Shown piece by piece: positions 24,316 to 35,251 of a DNA stretch of 64,000 nucleotides. The DNA is from Crocodylus rhombifer (lineage: Eukaryota > Chordata > Crocodylia > Crocodylidae). The notes beneath the pieces are model-generated. The model saw only the letters and a program-made list of their open reading frames with translations. It was not told the DNA's origin and searched no databases. Each line of letters begins with the position of its first letter. The first letter of the stretch is position 1. The DNA lies in NCBI GenBank assembly GCA_038503035.1, contig JAVSML010024328.1, positions 109,223 through 173,222 on the forward strand, given 5' to 3'. Made by a program: the position numbers and the translations under genes.

Positions 24316-24639
24316 CAGCAAAAGCTGTGTTAACCGGCACTTCATTAGCCAGAAAACTCTATTAACTGGCATCCGAGGGACATAGCAAAAGCAAAACCAG
24401 AAGTACCACATCTGGGTTTTGCTGCTGCCGTGAGCAAAGTTCTTGCCACATCTTTGGCCCATAGCCCAGGGCAAAACAGCCTGCACAGGGAAAAGCAGCC
24501 TGCGTGGGGCTCCCCTCCTTGTCCCCCGGCACACTGATGCCGGGGATTGCACCAGATGGTGCACATTTGATTAACCAGAGTATTTGATTAACCAGCATCC
24601 CCCATTCCTGGGGGATGCCGGATAACAGAGCTTTTACTG
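24316..24639. mobile_element. Tigger/pogo-like MITE (TA target duplication)
   Basis: The inverted repeats read CAGCAAAAGCTGTGTTAACC from the left and CAGTAAAAGCTCTGTTATCC from the right, both continuing into GGCA. TA flanks both ends (24314-24315 and 24640-24641), as for Tc1/mariner elements. The motif GATTAACCAG is repeated near the right end. The 324-bp interior has no transposase. Confidence 0.85.
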
Positions 24640-24641
24640 TA

Positions 24642-25215
24642 TATTCTTTTCTTTTATCTTTTTTCATGTGACTTTGCATTTTCTTGCATGCCACCTGAAT
24701 GCTTAAAACATGTCACCACTTCTTGGGCCATAAGTACCACTCATTTCCTTCAATTCCTCTTGTAAAACACTCTTCATTTGCAAAGCAAATACCTGAGACC
24801 TCTTCACCAACAATACCTCTTTGCCTTAACATAACTAACCATTTGCTCTGCAAAATGGTGAACTGATTGGTTTCCATGAGGTTTGTGAAGTACATCTACA
24901 TATTTGGTGCTACATGCACAATATCTTGCAAAATAGTTTACTCAATCGGTCAAATATATCAGTTAGTCCTTCAAACAAAGGAGAGAGGCAGCAAGTGGCA
25001 AAGTGTGAGTGATAATTGACATGGAAGACAGTTGAACTAATGCTTGAAAACAATTATTAACCTAAAGATTGGCAAGAAAAGGAATATTGCTGCTGATCTT
25101 ATTCCAGTCCAAGAATATTTTGAGAAAATTAACCTTTTATTTTTAGATGAAGTTGTACAAGATCATGTTTAGCCAATTGTAGTTTGATTTATCTGGAGGT
25201 ATTGCATTTTTCATG
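24642..25215. other. AT-rich DNA
   Basis: Nothing recognisable between the MITE and CR1 copy 3. Confidence 0.4.
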
Positions 25216-25932
25216 TGTTTCATAGTTTCTAGGGTCGGAAGGGACCTGAGCAGATCATCAAGTCTGACCCCCTGCCATGGCAGGAAAGAGTACTGGAGTC
25301 AAACGACCCTGGCAAGGTGTTCATCTAGCCTCCTCTTAAAGACCCCCAGGGTAGGAGCCTGCACCACTTCTCCTGGAAGTTGGTTCCAGATCCTAGCTGC
25401 CCTGACCATGAAGTAGCACTTCCTGATATCTAGCCTGAGTCTACCCTCTGCCAGCTTGTGACCGTTATTCCTGGTCACTCCTAGTAGTGCTTGGGGGAAC
25501 AGGGTCTCCCCCAATTCCTGCTGGTCCCCTCTGACTAGTTTGTAATAGGCCACTAGGCCCCCCCCTCAGCCTTCTCCTGTGGAGGCTGAACAGGTTCAGG
25601 TCCCGTAGCCTCTCCTCGTAGGCCTGCCCTGCTGCCCCCTGATCATGTGAGTCGCCCTCCTCTGGACCTCTCCATGTTGTCCACATCCCTCCTGAAGTGC
25701 AGCACCCAGAACTGGACGCAGTACTCCAGCTGCGGTCTGACCAGTGCCGCATAGAGGGGAAGGATCACCTCCCTGGACCTGCTCAAGATGCATCTGTGGA
25801 TGCATGACAAGGTACAGTTGGCCTTCCTAACTGCATCCCTACACTGCCAGTCCATGTTCATCTTGGCATCAATGATGACTCCAAGATCCTTTTCTGCCTC
25901 TGTACTGGCGAGAAGGGAGTTCCCCAGCCTGT
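25216..25932 (-). mobile_element. CR1 LINE copy 3 (young, strongly 5'-truncated)
   Basis: This is the last 0.7 kb of a CR1 on the minus strand. The 3' end at about 25219 carries ACTATGAA. The upstream limit is at about 25932, where similarity to copy 2 (LGNSLL..) stops. It lies about 0.9 kb from copy 2 and points the opposite way. Confidence 0.9.
25299..25932 (-). pseudogene. CR1 ORF2 C-terminal fragment with several frameshifts
   Basis: The C-terminal region of CR1 ORF2 is readable in pieces. EKDLGVIIDAKMNM with SREVILPLYAALVRPQLEYC runs to about 25660. A shifted piece reads GRPTRRGYGT or, in another frame, YEERLRDLNLFSLHRRRLRG. A last piece reads ETLFPQALLGVTRNNGHK through IWNQLPGEVVQAP to the stop at 25299. 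At least two 1-bp deletions against copies 1 and 2 explain the changes of frame (near 25620-25665 and near 25555). No catalytic motif is present. Confidence 0.88.
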
Positions 25933-26275
25933 TGGTGGCTCTAGTTGATTTTCAAAGCATGGAGCAGGAATTCCCCTGTTCTGTCCTAACTAATCTGCTC
26001 TATTTCAGAGGCTGGAGAAGCCACAGTATAACTTAGATCAGCTCAGGGAGTGTGTTGTATCAGTCTTCCCTGTATGTTCATAGACGGCAACACTCAGCAA
26101 AAATTCTGGTGTCTTCTGTGTGTTGCACCCCTTCCCACTGCCAGTCCTGTTCCTGGAATGCATGCTAGAGCTTGTGAAGAGGTCCTTTGAAAGAAGCCTT
26201 CCAGTTACATCTGCATTTCATATACAAGAGGAATCATTCCTTCCACTGGAATCAAGGCTTTTACATCTTCTTTGG

Positions 26276-26763
26276 GTGTCTACACATGCATTTATGCCAG
26301 CTTAAATTTACTGAGCACTAAGTGGGAATAGGCCAGCATCTACACATGCAGGCATTAAAGCACATTAGCGCTGTGTGTGGACTGACATGGAACTAAAGTT
26401 AGTCCCAAGTCAGTCTACACACTCAGTGTTACTGTGCAGTAAGGCATCTACATGTGCTTTACTGCACAGTAACTAACTGGGTGTAACTTTGATACTTGCA
26501 TCATGAAGCTTCCAAGGAGGTTGGAGCCTGCCTGCTTTGCAGGTGATGTACACTAGTTACCATCTAGTTTGGGAATCCTTCAAGATGAATGGTGTTCACG
26601 TATTATTTTAGAAACATAAAATACTATTATTATAAATGAAGACCCTGCCCATCTGTAGCTGGAAGTATACCTGTATGATGCAGGTATTACATTTATGCTC
26701 AAGTCAGTGTAAGTCACCATATTTACTGCGCAGTACAGGTATGCATGTGTAGACTTGTGCCAA
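26276..26763. mobile_element. MITE with CTACACATG ends, interrupted by a 141-bp repeat
   Basis: The left end GGTGTCTACACATGC and the right end read inward, GGCACAAGTCTACACATGC, are similar to the ends of other MITEs in the window. Internal copies of ATCTACACATG and ACTGCACAGTAA suggest nested or degenerate structure. The 141-bp repeat at 26528-26668 sits inside and is absent from other family members. The exact ends and target duplication are uncertain. Confidence 0.4.
26528..26668 (+). repeat. 141-bp repeat unit, copy 1
   Basis: It matches 30585-30725 in the same orientation with about 10 substitutions and no gaps by eye. It begins CTGCCTGCTTTGCAGG and ends TGTAGCTGGAAGTAT, and contains a TATTATTAT stretch. 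Flanks differ on both sides. Confidence 0.85.
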
Positions 26764-27942
26764 TAGTACATAGTAAATTTGGTTACCACGCGGTAAATAC
26801 ACACATGTAGACTCACCAACTAGGGCTCTGTCTTGCTCTTTTGTGATGTGTAAAGGGGCTGGAATGTGGGAAAGGATCTCATTCATTATTTTGAAGTGTA
26901 CCAAAATAACTTAATCTCACTAGAGTTAATGGCAGTTTTGATACTGACTTTATTGTCCATAGAATGGCTCTGGTCCATTCTATACAAATACTTATGGTAG
27001 TGAAAGACATGTGACAGAAGTGTATCTTGTTGAAAGAGCAAGAAGTGTCCATGATTCATCTTGAAATTATTATTATAGTTATTAGCTTTGCTTCAGTAAG
27101 AAAGGAACATATCAAAGTAAGAATGCTACCAATTAAATTGTTGACTAATTGAAGTAATTATAGTTCAGTCATCTAAATTTTTGACACAAAGAACAGAGTC
27201 ATCAGAAAAACCTTCTACTGACCGGGTGATGCCAATGAAGTAACTATTAAAGTTCTTGCATTTGAGAAACATAGCTATGTCGCAGTCAGGGTCTTCAACT
27301 ACATAGAACCAAGGAAGGATTTATCCTTGAAATGATTTATCCCTATCTGCTACACCTGTGATGACATAGTAAAGCCACAGATGTGTTTAAGATACAAATT
27401 TCAAATTCAGATGCAAATTTCAAACCTCTTTGTAGCTGCAGCTTGGCCTGAGTGGAAAGGGTGTGAATGATAAAATTCACATCTGGCAAAATGTTATACT
27501 TTCCATCAAAATTCAGAAGTGTTCAGAAATTAGGTATTGGGTCCTTTGGTTCAGGGACACACATGGAGTGGATTCAGTAGTTCAGGAGGGTCTTCCCAAT
27601 CCTTTCTACCTATGTTCAGAGCCACCACTAGTGAAAGCTTTTACCTTTTTCTGCTTGAAAGTGGGAAGAATAATGGAATGAGCAATAACATAGTCAAGGC
27701 CAGAGGCTAAAGTTATTATATCAAAATCCTTCTCAGATTTCAGTTCTTGCTGTTTTAAGGCTATTTGGCTGTAAGTTGGTGGCAAACTTATAGCTCATGA
27801 CGAAAAAACAAAGTGATTAAAATAGAATATCCAGTGCTTAAGTTGCCCATTCCAACATTCCTCTTGGGCATACTTCTGTGGGTATTTAAGTTATATTCCA
27901 GATACTGCATTGATGAGTACAAAGAGATTTGATAAATTAGAC
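26764..27942. other. AT-rich single-copy DNA
   Basis: A second ATACACACATGTAGAC motif at about 26796-26815 may belong to the neighbouring MITE. Beyond that nothing is recognised. Confidence 0.35.
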
Positions 27943-28552
27943 CAGGGCCAAAACCTTTTTCAGGCTATAGGCTGGAACAATCCAGTTGCAGCCTGATGTT
28001 GCTTTGTTAGCACATCAGTGGTGGTGGGGAAACAGATTGACAGAGCTTTCCCTGTGCCCCTGATAGAGCCATACAACTGGAAGCTGTGCCTGTGTGGCTG
28101 CTTCTCTAAGTCCCCCACTCCCTCAATCCTTTGCAAGCACACCTCCCAGCCAGAGGGAAACTGTGCTGGGGCCAGGCTGGGTTGGGAGGTAGGGGAGGGG
28201 AGGAGCAGTAGTAGTTTGAAAGCAGCTTCCAGTTCCCCAGCCCTACCCCAGCTCCCCTTCACCTGCACTGTGGCTGCTTCTGCCAGGACCCCACTCCCCA
28301 GCTGCAATATGAGCATGGCTTCTACCCCACCAAAAAAAACTCCTAAGAAGCTGGGGAGTTGGAAGCTACTTCCACAGTGATGCCACTTCTCCCTGTCCCT
28401 CCCCACTCCCAGTACCCAGCCCAGCCCCAAAGCACCTTCCCCCTGGCTGGAAGCTGTACTCTTACTACAGCCTTGCAGGGAGGAGGATGTAACCAGCTTG
28501 TGGGATCCACCGCAGCATCTGACACCCCCTAGTGATCACACCCACCTGCCCA

Positions 28553-28990
28553 GCATAAGCGACGCGTAGGGGGCACAGGGGGCATGTGCTCTCCCTGAGA
28601 TTGGCCAGTGTCAAAGTTGCTGCCAGCTTCTGCAGGCAGTTGCCGCCTCCCCCTTGCTGCTGACATGGCCATCGGTGGCTGGGGTGGTCCCCACTCACCG
28701 CTGCTGACAGCACAGACGGTGGCTACGGGCGGTCCGCAGTAACTGCCTTCCACTTGCCACCCCCCCCCGCCCTTGCCACTGATACCGCCGTGGCTGCCAG
28801 CAGGCAGTCCCCACTCAGGTCGCCCTCGCTGCTGCCATCACTGCAGCCACCTATGGCCAGTCCCCATTCATTGCTGCCATGATCCCGCAACCACTGCTAC
28901 TGCTACAACCTGCGGGTGGTCACTGTGCCCCCCAGCCTCTGGAGGCATGCATTGTTCATGCTACCCAGCCTCCCTTAACCTCCTATCAAT
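28553..28990 (+). repeat. GC-rich dispersed repeat with minisatellite-like core
   Basis: It starts at CGACGCGTAGGGGGCACAG and ends near CAGCCTCTGGAGGCATGC. The core repeats variants of AGTCCCCACTCA and GCTGCCATC every 50-70 bases. The end matches the outer arm of the palindrome at 19805-20376 (CAGCCTCCAGGGGCAGGC), so the two share an ancestor. Confidence 0.55.
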
Positions 28991-29006
28991 CACCTACCAC
29001 AACTTG

Positions 29007-29935
29007 TTCTTAAGTTCTTTTAATGGGGGAGGCTGCCTCCAGAGGCTGGTGTAGCCTCTTCCTCGGTGTCTTTCTCCTGTGTACAGTGTTCTGTGGTTCT
29101 CTGCCCCAAACTCTATGGTTTCCTCTTTAAGATAGCCCCAATTGTGCCTTAGGGGCTACAGTACCATTGTTTCTGTCCTCCCCTGTAGCCATGTCCATAC
29201 CAAGCAGGTGTCACACAGTATTTTGGGGGAAGGAGAGCCCTTGTCCTGACTCCACACTTGGCCCCTCAAGCCTTGAAGCATTTTTGGTGCTTTTATCTTC
29301 CTGGTTTTAGCCCCTTTCCTCTACCTGTGTCCCCCAGCACAGGTCCACTGTCTCAGACCTTGGTTTCTGGGGCCCTAGCCCTAGTCTCTTGTGGCAGCCC
29401 CTAGCACCCCTGACCCTGGCACAGCTGCTCATGCACTGCTCAGCCCCTGGGGCCCCTGACCCTGGCATGGTGGCTTTATGCTAGGTGCCTGTGAGGTACC
29501 CCTGTGGCCTCCATACTGCCCCCGTAGCCATAACCCAGTCCTTTGGTTTTAAGCTTAAGCATAACAGAACTATAAGCAAACAGCTTCCCACTGAAGTTCT
29601 CCCCCACTCTGGGTCAATACCCTACTGCAAGCTATACCTCTCCCTTAGTGGCTGCAGTCTCAGTATTGGTCTCATGGGTAGATTGGGTGTCTATAGGCCT
29701 GTTTTCTGCAGCCAGCTTCCCTGCCAACTTCTGTCCCTGCAGCATGCAGGACCAAACTGTCCCATTTGGCTCAGATCCTGGCCATATATGCTTCAAAGCC
29801 CCACCCCTTCCTGTCATGTGGCTCTCCAGCCACATACAGGAGTCTTCCCTTTGCTTAAGGGCCAGCCTGTGCTCCTGTACTGCAGCTCCACATTGCCAGC
29901 TTAGTTTGCTGCACTCTATTAACAAAGTAACAGGA
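29007..29935 (-). mobile_element. LTR-like block (uncertain)
   Basis: On the minus strand a start of the type TGTTACTTTGTTAATAG (29931 downward) is followed by a CATATATGGCC TATA-like motif (about 29780). The rest is GC-rich leader-like DNA. The opposite end and a target duplication could not be fixed, so this is only a suggestion. Confidence 0.25.
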
Positions 29936-30223
29936 GCCACTGACTCCCTGTAACTTGGGGGGAAAAGGGAGAAAGGGGAGAAGTGGCAGCAGCTAGAACA
30001 GCTGCCAGCTCCCTGGCTCTGGTGCAGCTCCTCCCTGGCTGGAAGCTATGCCCATACTGCAGCCTTGGGGAAAGTGGAAGAAGAGGGAGGACAGAAAGAA
30101 GCAGTGGCAACGCAGGCTTAGCTTCTAGCTCCCTGGCCCCAGTGTGGGTAAAGGCACCCCTGCAGCTTCAGAGGCTGATCTGGTGATTCTGTAGGTCACA
30201 TGTTGCCAACCCTTTAATTAGAT

Positions 30224-31849
30224 AGATCTGGTCCCCCAACAGCTCTGAGCCTGTCTCTGTCACTGTATGCCCTCCAAAATCCTTGCTTCTTCAGCATTTC
30301 ATCTTATTGTACCAGCTGTTACCACAAATTCGCCGTGATTTATGACTGTGAATATGTGCTTAAGTCTTTTGCTAATGACACAAACTTTTACCCTTTCTTT
30401 CTTGGATACCCGGTATATCCTGAAGTTTACTGACAGGTCTGCTACTCAGCTGAGAACGAAGAGGGGTCTGTTATGCACGAACACTGAAAATCTGACATTT
30501 GTTTGTGTAAGAGGTGGAGTTTTCCCTGGTCCTTGGTGAAAATCTCTCTACCTTTCTCTTGTTGTGGTGTGTGTTCTATGTTAGCTGCCTGCTTTGCAGG
30601 TGATGTACATTAATTACCATCTGTTTTGGGAATCCTTCAGGATGAATGGTGTTCATGTGTTATTTTAGAAACATAAAATATTATTATTATAAATGAAGAC
30701 CATGTCCATCTGTAGCTGGAAGTATGCAGAAATGTTATGAGCTTGTTTAACGTGGCAACATAGGAAATGCCAGAGTGGATCAAACAGTTCTAGCTAATCT
30801 GATAGTCTCTCTCCACACCAACCAGATGCTTTAGAAAAAGATGAAAGGAATGCTATACTGGGCAGTTCTGGAATGATCTGGCAACTGGTAGGGGTGAGAT
30901 TCTGTTGACTGCCACTGCTACTAAATTAATTTTAGCCAGATATTGTAAGAACAGACAGCATGTTTGAAACCACTAACTATTTGTAAAGTTAATTAAAAGA
31001 TATAACGTAGGCTGAGTCAAAGGCTAGGGAACATATCTATAAACCAGCTGCTCTGGAGTCCGCCATTTCACCCATGTGAAATGTGACCCAGTCAATGAAG
31101 GAAAGTTCTATTATGCGAGGAAAGAGGCAAAACAAAACCTTATTTTGTGATTATGTTTGAAGTTTTTCAGGCTGCTTGCTGTAAAGAAACAATACAGCAG
31201 TGGCCATTGTATTTTGGATTTTATGGTTCTCAGATGAACTGCTTTGCCTTCGGGAATCATAGTGTGAGTTTCTTTTCTTCATTAGGGGGAAAAAAAACCC
31301 TTCTGTCCTGCAAGTTTCCCCTGGATTTGTATTCTCAGACTTTCGGGACTGCTGAATGTACATTCTTGCAGAACAACACTGAACAGCATCTCTAAACAGT
31401 CTTGAAATGAATATTTTTTGAACGAGTAACTGTGGACAGTGATTCTCTTTCACTGAGTAAGTAAAAATGTCAAGCTAGCATGTGTATCTGATTTAAAACA
31501 AAGACACCACACTAAACAAGCAAACAACAAATGCAGCTATCTTTCTCTTTTCTACCTAGGCATTTCACTGCGGTGTTGAGACAAAACCCAAGTTCAATCA
31601 AGTGATTCCAAAGATGCTAGAGTTTAAATTTTATCTTACATGATCCCTTCCACTAGCATGACTGAAAGAGAGATTAGACTGGTTGGACAGATAGATATGG
31701 CAGGGGACTTTACTGTCAGCATTAAGGAGAACAAGATGAATTATTTTTAGAACTTTTTACAAGTATATGATTTGACTAAAATCTTCCTGAGAAAGGATAG
31801 TAAATAACTAATACCAGTGCTCTGCATTTCCAATTTGCTGTCATCCAGA
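30224..31849. other. AT-rich DNA apart from the 141-bp repeat
   Basis: Apart from the repeat at 30585-30725 nothing is recognised. Overlapping frames at 31147-31453 on both strands have no family signature. Confidence 0.4.
30585..30725 (+). repeat. 141-bp repeat unit, copy 2
   Basis: Direct copy of 26528-26668 at roughly 93% identity with no gaps by eye. It lies in otherwise unique DNA just outside the composite hAT element. Confidence 0.85.
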
Positions 31850-31990
31850 TATGTCTAAGTACTCTACAAATATCAGTTAGTTAAGCCTCATAAATTATTG
31901 GTAGGAGGTAAGATCATTTTACAAATGAGTGAACTAGAACACAGAGAAATTAAGTGTTTTCCCAAGTGAGTAAGTGAATAGCTGAGCTGT
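31850..31990 (-). repeat. MIR-like SINE relic
   Basis: It contains the worn series CATTTTACAAATGAGTGAAC, AGAGAAATTAAGTG, CCCAAGTGAGTAAGTGAATA and GCTGAGCTGTGGATACAACC, in the order of a reversed MIR. Confidence 0.6.
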
Positions 31991-32814
31991 GGATACAACC
32001 TGGCCTGTGTTCATTGAAATGGCGAGACTCTGTTTAAACCAAACAAATGTATTTGTTAAAGGTTTAAAGGTATACCTGCAAAGATTTATTGTTAGTAGAA
32101 AATCATCGAAAGTGGTCATTCAATTTTACTTACCTTCCCAACCACACGTAAATCAGCATCATACTCTACAGTTATAGGCTACTGAACTCCTATGTTTGAT
32201 CAACAGAAGTTCTTGAAATTTGTACGGCTCTTCAAAATCTTTAAAAATTCACCTTAGCACTAATCACAGGGCATCAGCTTTTATGAGAAACTGGAAAGCT
32301 CAGCACAATTTTTTTTCCAGTTCATTGTACTCCAGTATCAAAGAATCTTGTCAAAAAGCAAGAAGCCACAGACTTAGTCTCCTAGGATGAAATCTACCCA
32401 AAGACACTGGAACTGTAGAAACCCTGCAGCAGTCCTACTTTATTGGGTGTGCTCAAACACACATGTAGTAATGAGCAGAGATGGGCAGGTAGTAGCACTG
32501 GGCTCTGGCTGCAAATTGCCTAATTTAGAAGAGCCTTTGGAGAAAAGCCCTTGAGTGTATAGTTGCATGATGTGCTGACCTGTGAGACCTGGCATTATCT
32601 CATGCCTTTTCTAGTTCTAAGATACTTGTGGGAATCATTAGTATACCCAGACCCTAACACATTTTTAATGTCTGCCTCAAGTCTCAGATGCTTTCACATG
32701 GAACCCCCTGAAATTGTGCTACTTTGCACTGGCTTTAATAAGGGTGTAGATCAGAATTAATTACAGCCATGATAGTTGCACAAAATGAAATTTACTGAAA
32801 GCTTTCAGCCCAAG
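31991..32814. other. AT-rich single-copy DNA
   Basis: Nothing recognised. Confidence 0.4.
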
Positions 32815-33243
32815 TGTGACAGGCTCATGCCTGACTTCATTGCTGATGGGCTGCAGGTGCATCCTGCCCCCTTGGGTCACATTGCACCTGGCCTACTCAC
32901 CCACCACAACTTTATTGTTGCTACTGGCTGAAGCTTCACTTGCCTGGAGGTAGTGTCAGTGGTTCCCTGGTAGTCCAGGTGCAACTGCATAGGAGTAACT
33001 TCTGTAGAGCTCCTCCTTCCCTACATCCCCACCTGTTTCTGCTTGGGTGCTGTAGATGGCCCTGGTAGTGGGTCAGGGTGACAATGTGGCTTTATCTTTG
33101 AAACTAGGTGTCTGACGGGGATTGAGTCTGCGTGGATCCTGCTGTTGTCTTTTACCTTCAAAACTGCAACTAAAAAAGGTAATGTAACTTAAATAGCTTG
33201 GGCCTGGTGGCCAGGCAGGGCACTGAGGCCTTGCCACACCAAG

Positions 33244-33924
33244 CTACCCTTTTCCTGGGGAATTGGTTGGTCTGGTACCTGGTGCACCCCTCTTCAACCA
33301 CTGTGGGGCCCCTGTGTCTCCTGTTGGGTTGCCCTTCCCATGTGGGCTCTTGCTGATTTGGTACAAGGCCAGGTATAGCACCATCCTGTGGTGCCCACCT
33401 CTGTGCCCAAGTGAAGCCTTGTCTCCCACCAGCCTCTTACTGGGGCACTTCTGATCCATGGGCATACCTGCTGGGCCTGCTGCGCTGGAAGGCCTCTTCA
33501 CAGGGGTCCTTCTCTTGCTTCCCCTCTCAGGGCTCCCTGGGCTGCCCTCTCCCTGTCCCACCTGACTTGGGATCCTGGGTGAGGGTCTGGCTCTTGCTGT
33601 GTTCACCAGTGGGCGGAGCATCTGGCTGTGCCCCTGGCACTCTAGAAGTGGCGATGGCATCTGGCATTATTTTGGGTGTTCTGGCCTTGGGGAGAGTGGC
33701 TGGATTCACTTCAGTGGGGAGCCGAACATCCGGATCTTCTCCAGGTGCAGCAGGAGACCCATTTCTGGTGTCCTGGCATGCGCTTCCCCCATCTCTGTTT
33801 TCCAGATTACTTTAAGCCCATTGACCCCAGGCTCCAGCCCAATCAGCAGGGCTCTTGTGGTTGGCACAGCACTGGCCAGCTTGATTGCAGCCCAGCCACC
33901 CATGCCCAAAGGCAGGTTGGGCAT
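33244..33924 (-). pseudogene. Decayed reading frame, proline/arginine-rich, unknown
   Basis: One minus-strand frame stays open for about 227 codons except for two stops, TGA at 33706-33708 and a TAA about 14 codons later. Its first part reads LIGLEPGVNGLKVIWKTE and is not low-complexity. The second part is rich in P, S, R and G. The surrounding 32815-33930 is GC-rich, and TGTGACAGG at 32815 resembles an LTR start. It could be the remains of a retroelement ORF1/gag-like protein or a chance frame in GC-rich DNA. I do not recognise a domain, and I infer mobile-element origin only from context. Confidence 0.3.
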
Positions 33925-34174
33925 GCACCTATTACACCAAGTTTATCAGTCCTAACTGGAGTCATTCCTGGGTTGGCAATCCACCTTTAAAATGTGAGGA
34001 GGAAGAGGTAAATACTTTTGTTCTTTGTATCAATATCTTGCAAGAAAAAGAATGTAAAAGCCTGCTTCGCATTTCACTGACTCCAGTGTAACTTCAATGG
34101 CCCCTGTCCTGTTCTCCATTAAACCAGAGAAGCTGGCTGTAAGCCAAAGGAGCTACTCTGTGTTTATATCAGTA

Positions 34175-35244
34175 CAGAGGTGAATTAATAAATGGGCAGG
34201 CTGGGCATGAGGGGGCCCCTTCCAATTCAGGGCCCTGGGGTCCTCATCAGCAGGGAATCAAAAGCTGCAGTTTTAAACTCAGCGCCTATTTTTGATGCCA
34301 AGTTTAAAACAGAGGCTTTCACATTTGCTTCCCTGGGACCTGGAAGGAGGGCCCCTCCACCAATGGGGACAGGGCTGGGGTTGAGCTGGGAAAGCCACAC
34401 CACACCTGGGGGAGGGGGCGGGCCAGGTGATGCCATGTCTGGGAGGAGGAGAGCAGCACCCCACCTGGCAGAGGCGGGTTGGGGCCAGGCCAGGAGCACC
34501 AGGCCATGCTGTGCCTTTGTGGGCAGTGGCACTGGGATGGTCTTGGGGGCTATAGCTCCCCCAAATTCATCTTAGCCCCTTTGCAGCTGAGCTACCCCTC
34601 CCAGTGCCACCACCCACCCACAGAGACATGATGAGGTGCTCCTGGCCCAGCCCAGCCCAGCCCAGCTCTTTGCATATATGTGGTTGCACGAGACAGCCCA
34701 GCAGCAGCTCCCTGCAGGTCTGTATAAAAGGGGCTGGGCAGGAAGCAAAACTGAGCTGTAGGCAGCTCATGATAGGAGGGGGAAGCGAGGGCTGCCTCAG
34801 TGTGATTGAGAGTGGGGAAGGGGGAGGTTCCTGTGAGGTCAAAGTGTGTGTGTGTGTGTCTGCCTCTGTGTGTGTTTCTGTGTCTGCAAGTGTCTGTGTG
34901 TGTCTGTCTGCCTGTTTGTGTCTGAGTGTATGTCTGTGTTTGTGCCTGTCATTGTGTGTGTATGTCTGCCAGTATGTTTTTGTGTGTGTGTGTCTGTCAT
35001 CCTGTGTGTGTGTGTCCACATGAAGAGAGTGAGAGTAGAGTGTGTGTACCTGTGTGTGTGTACTTTCAGCCGTAGCGGGGGAGGGGAGTAAGGAGGAGAA
35101 GTGGGCATGTGCCCTCCAGGCCCCACCACCAGCACTAGGAGGAGAAAGGGCTTCTCTCCCCCATTGCAGCCAAGGTCCCATGGAGGCATAGGGCCTCCAA
35201 TTTTGTGCTTGCCCAAAGCCCCAGTACACCTTAATCCACCTCTG
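34175..35244. mobile_element. hAT-like element, 1.07 kb, with target duplication
   Basis: The ends CAGAGGTGAATTAA and, read inward from the right, CAGAGGTGGATTAA match at 13 of 14 positions. ATCAGTA flanks both sides (34168-34174 and 35245-35251), leaving the eighth base ambiguous. The same terminal type, CAGTGGCGGATTTA, bounds the element at 62127-62442. The interior is GC-rich and includes a long TG/TGTC tract. No transposase is recognisable. Confidence 0.8.
34844..35062 (+). repeat. TG/TGTC microsatellite
   Basis: About 220 bases of interrupted TG, TGTC and TGCC repeats lie within the hAT element. They give long cysteine/valine frames on the plus strand and histidine/threonine frames on the minus strand, which are not genes. 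Confidence 0.95.
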
Positions 35245-35251
35245 ATCAGTA

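Larger units (their letters stand above)
27943..30215. mobile_element. Composite hAT-like element with nested repeats
   Basis: Flanks AATTAGAC (27935-27942) and AATTAGAT (30216-30223) match at 7 of 8 positions, as expected for a hAT target duplication. The left end reads CAGGGCCAAAACC and the right end read inward is AAAGGGTTGGCAACATG, a worn hAT end. The outer arms share a block (CTGGCTGGAAGCTGTACTC at 28445 and CTGGCTGGAAGCTATGCCC at 30027). The centre holds a GC-rich repeat (28553-28990) and an LTR-like block. No transposase is seen. Confidence 0.6.

Noticed and set aside
28018..28430. Overlapping 120- and 156-codon frames
   Set aside because: They are mirror frames in GC-rich repeat DNA without any recognised domain.
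34604..35229. Long cysteine/valine and histidine/threonine frames on both strands
   Set aside because: They are translations of the TG/TGTC tract inside a hAT element.
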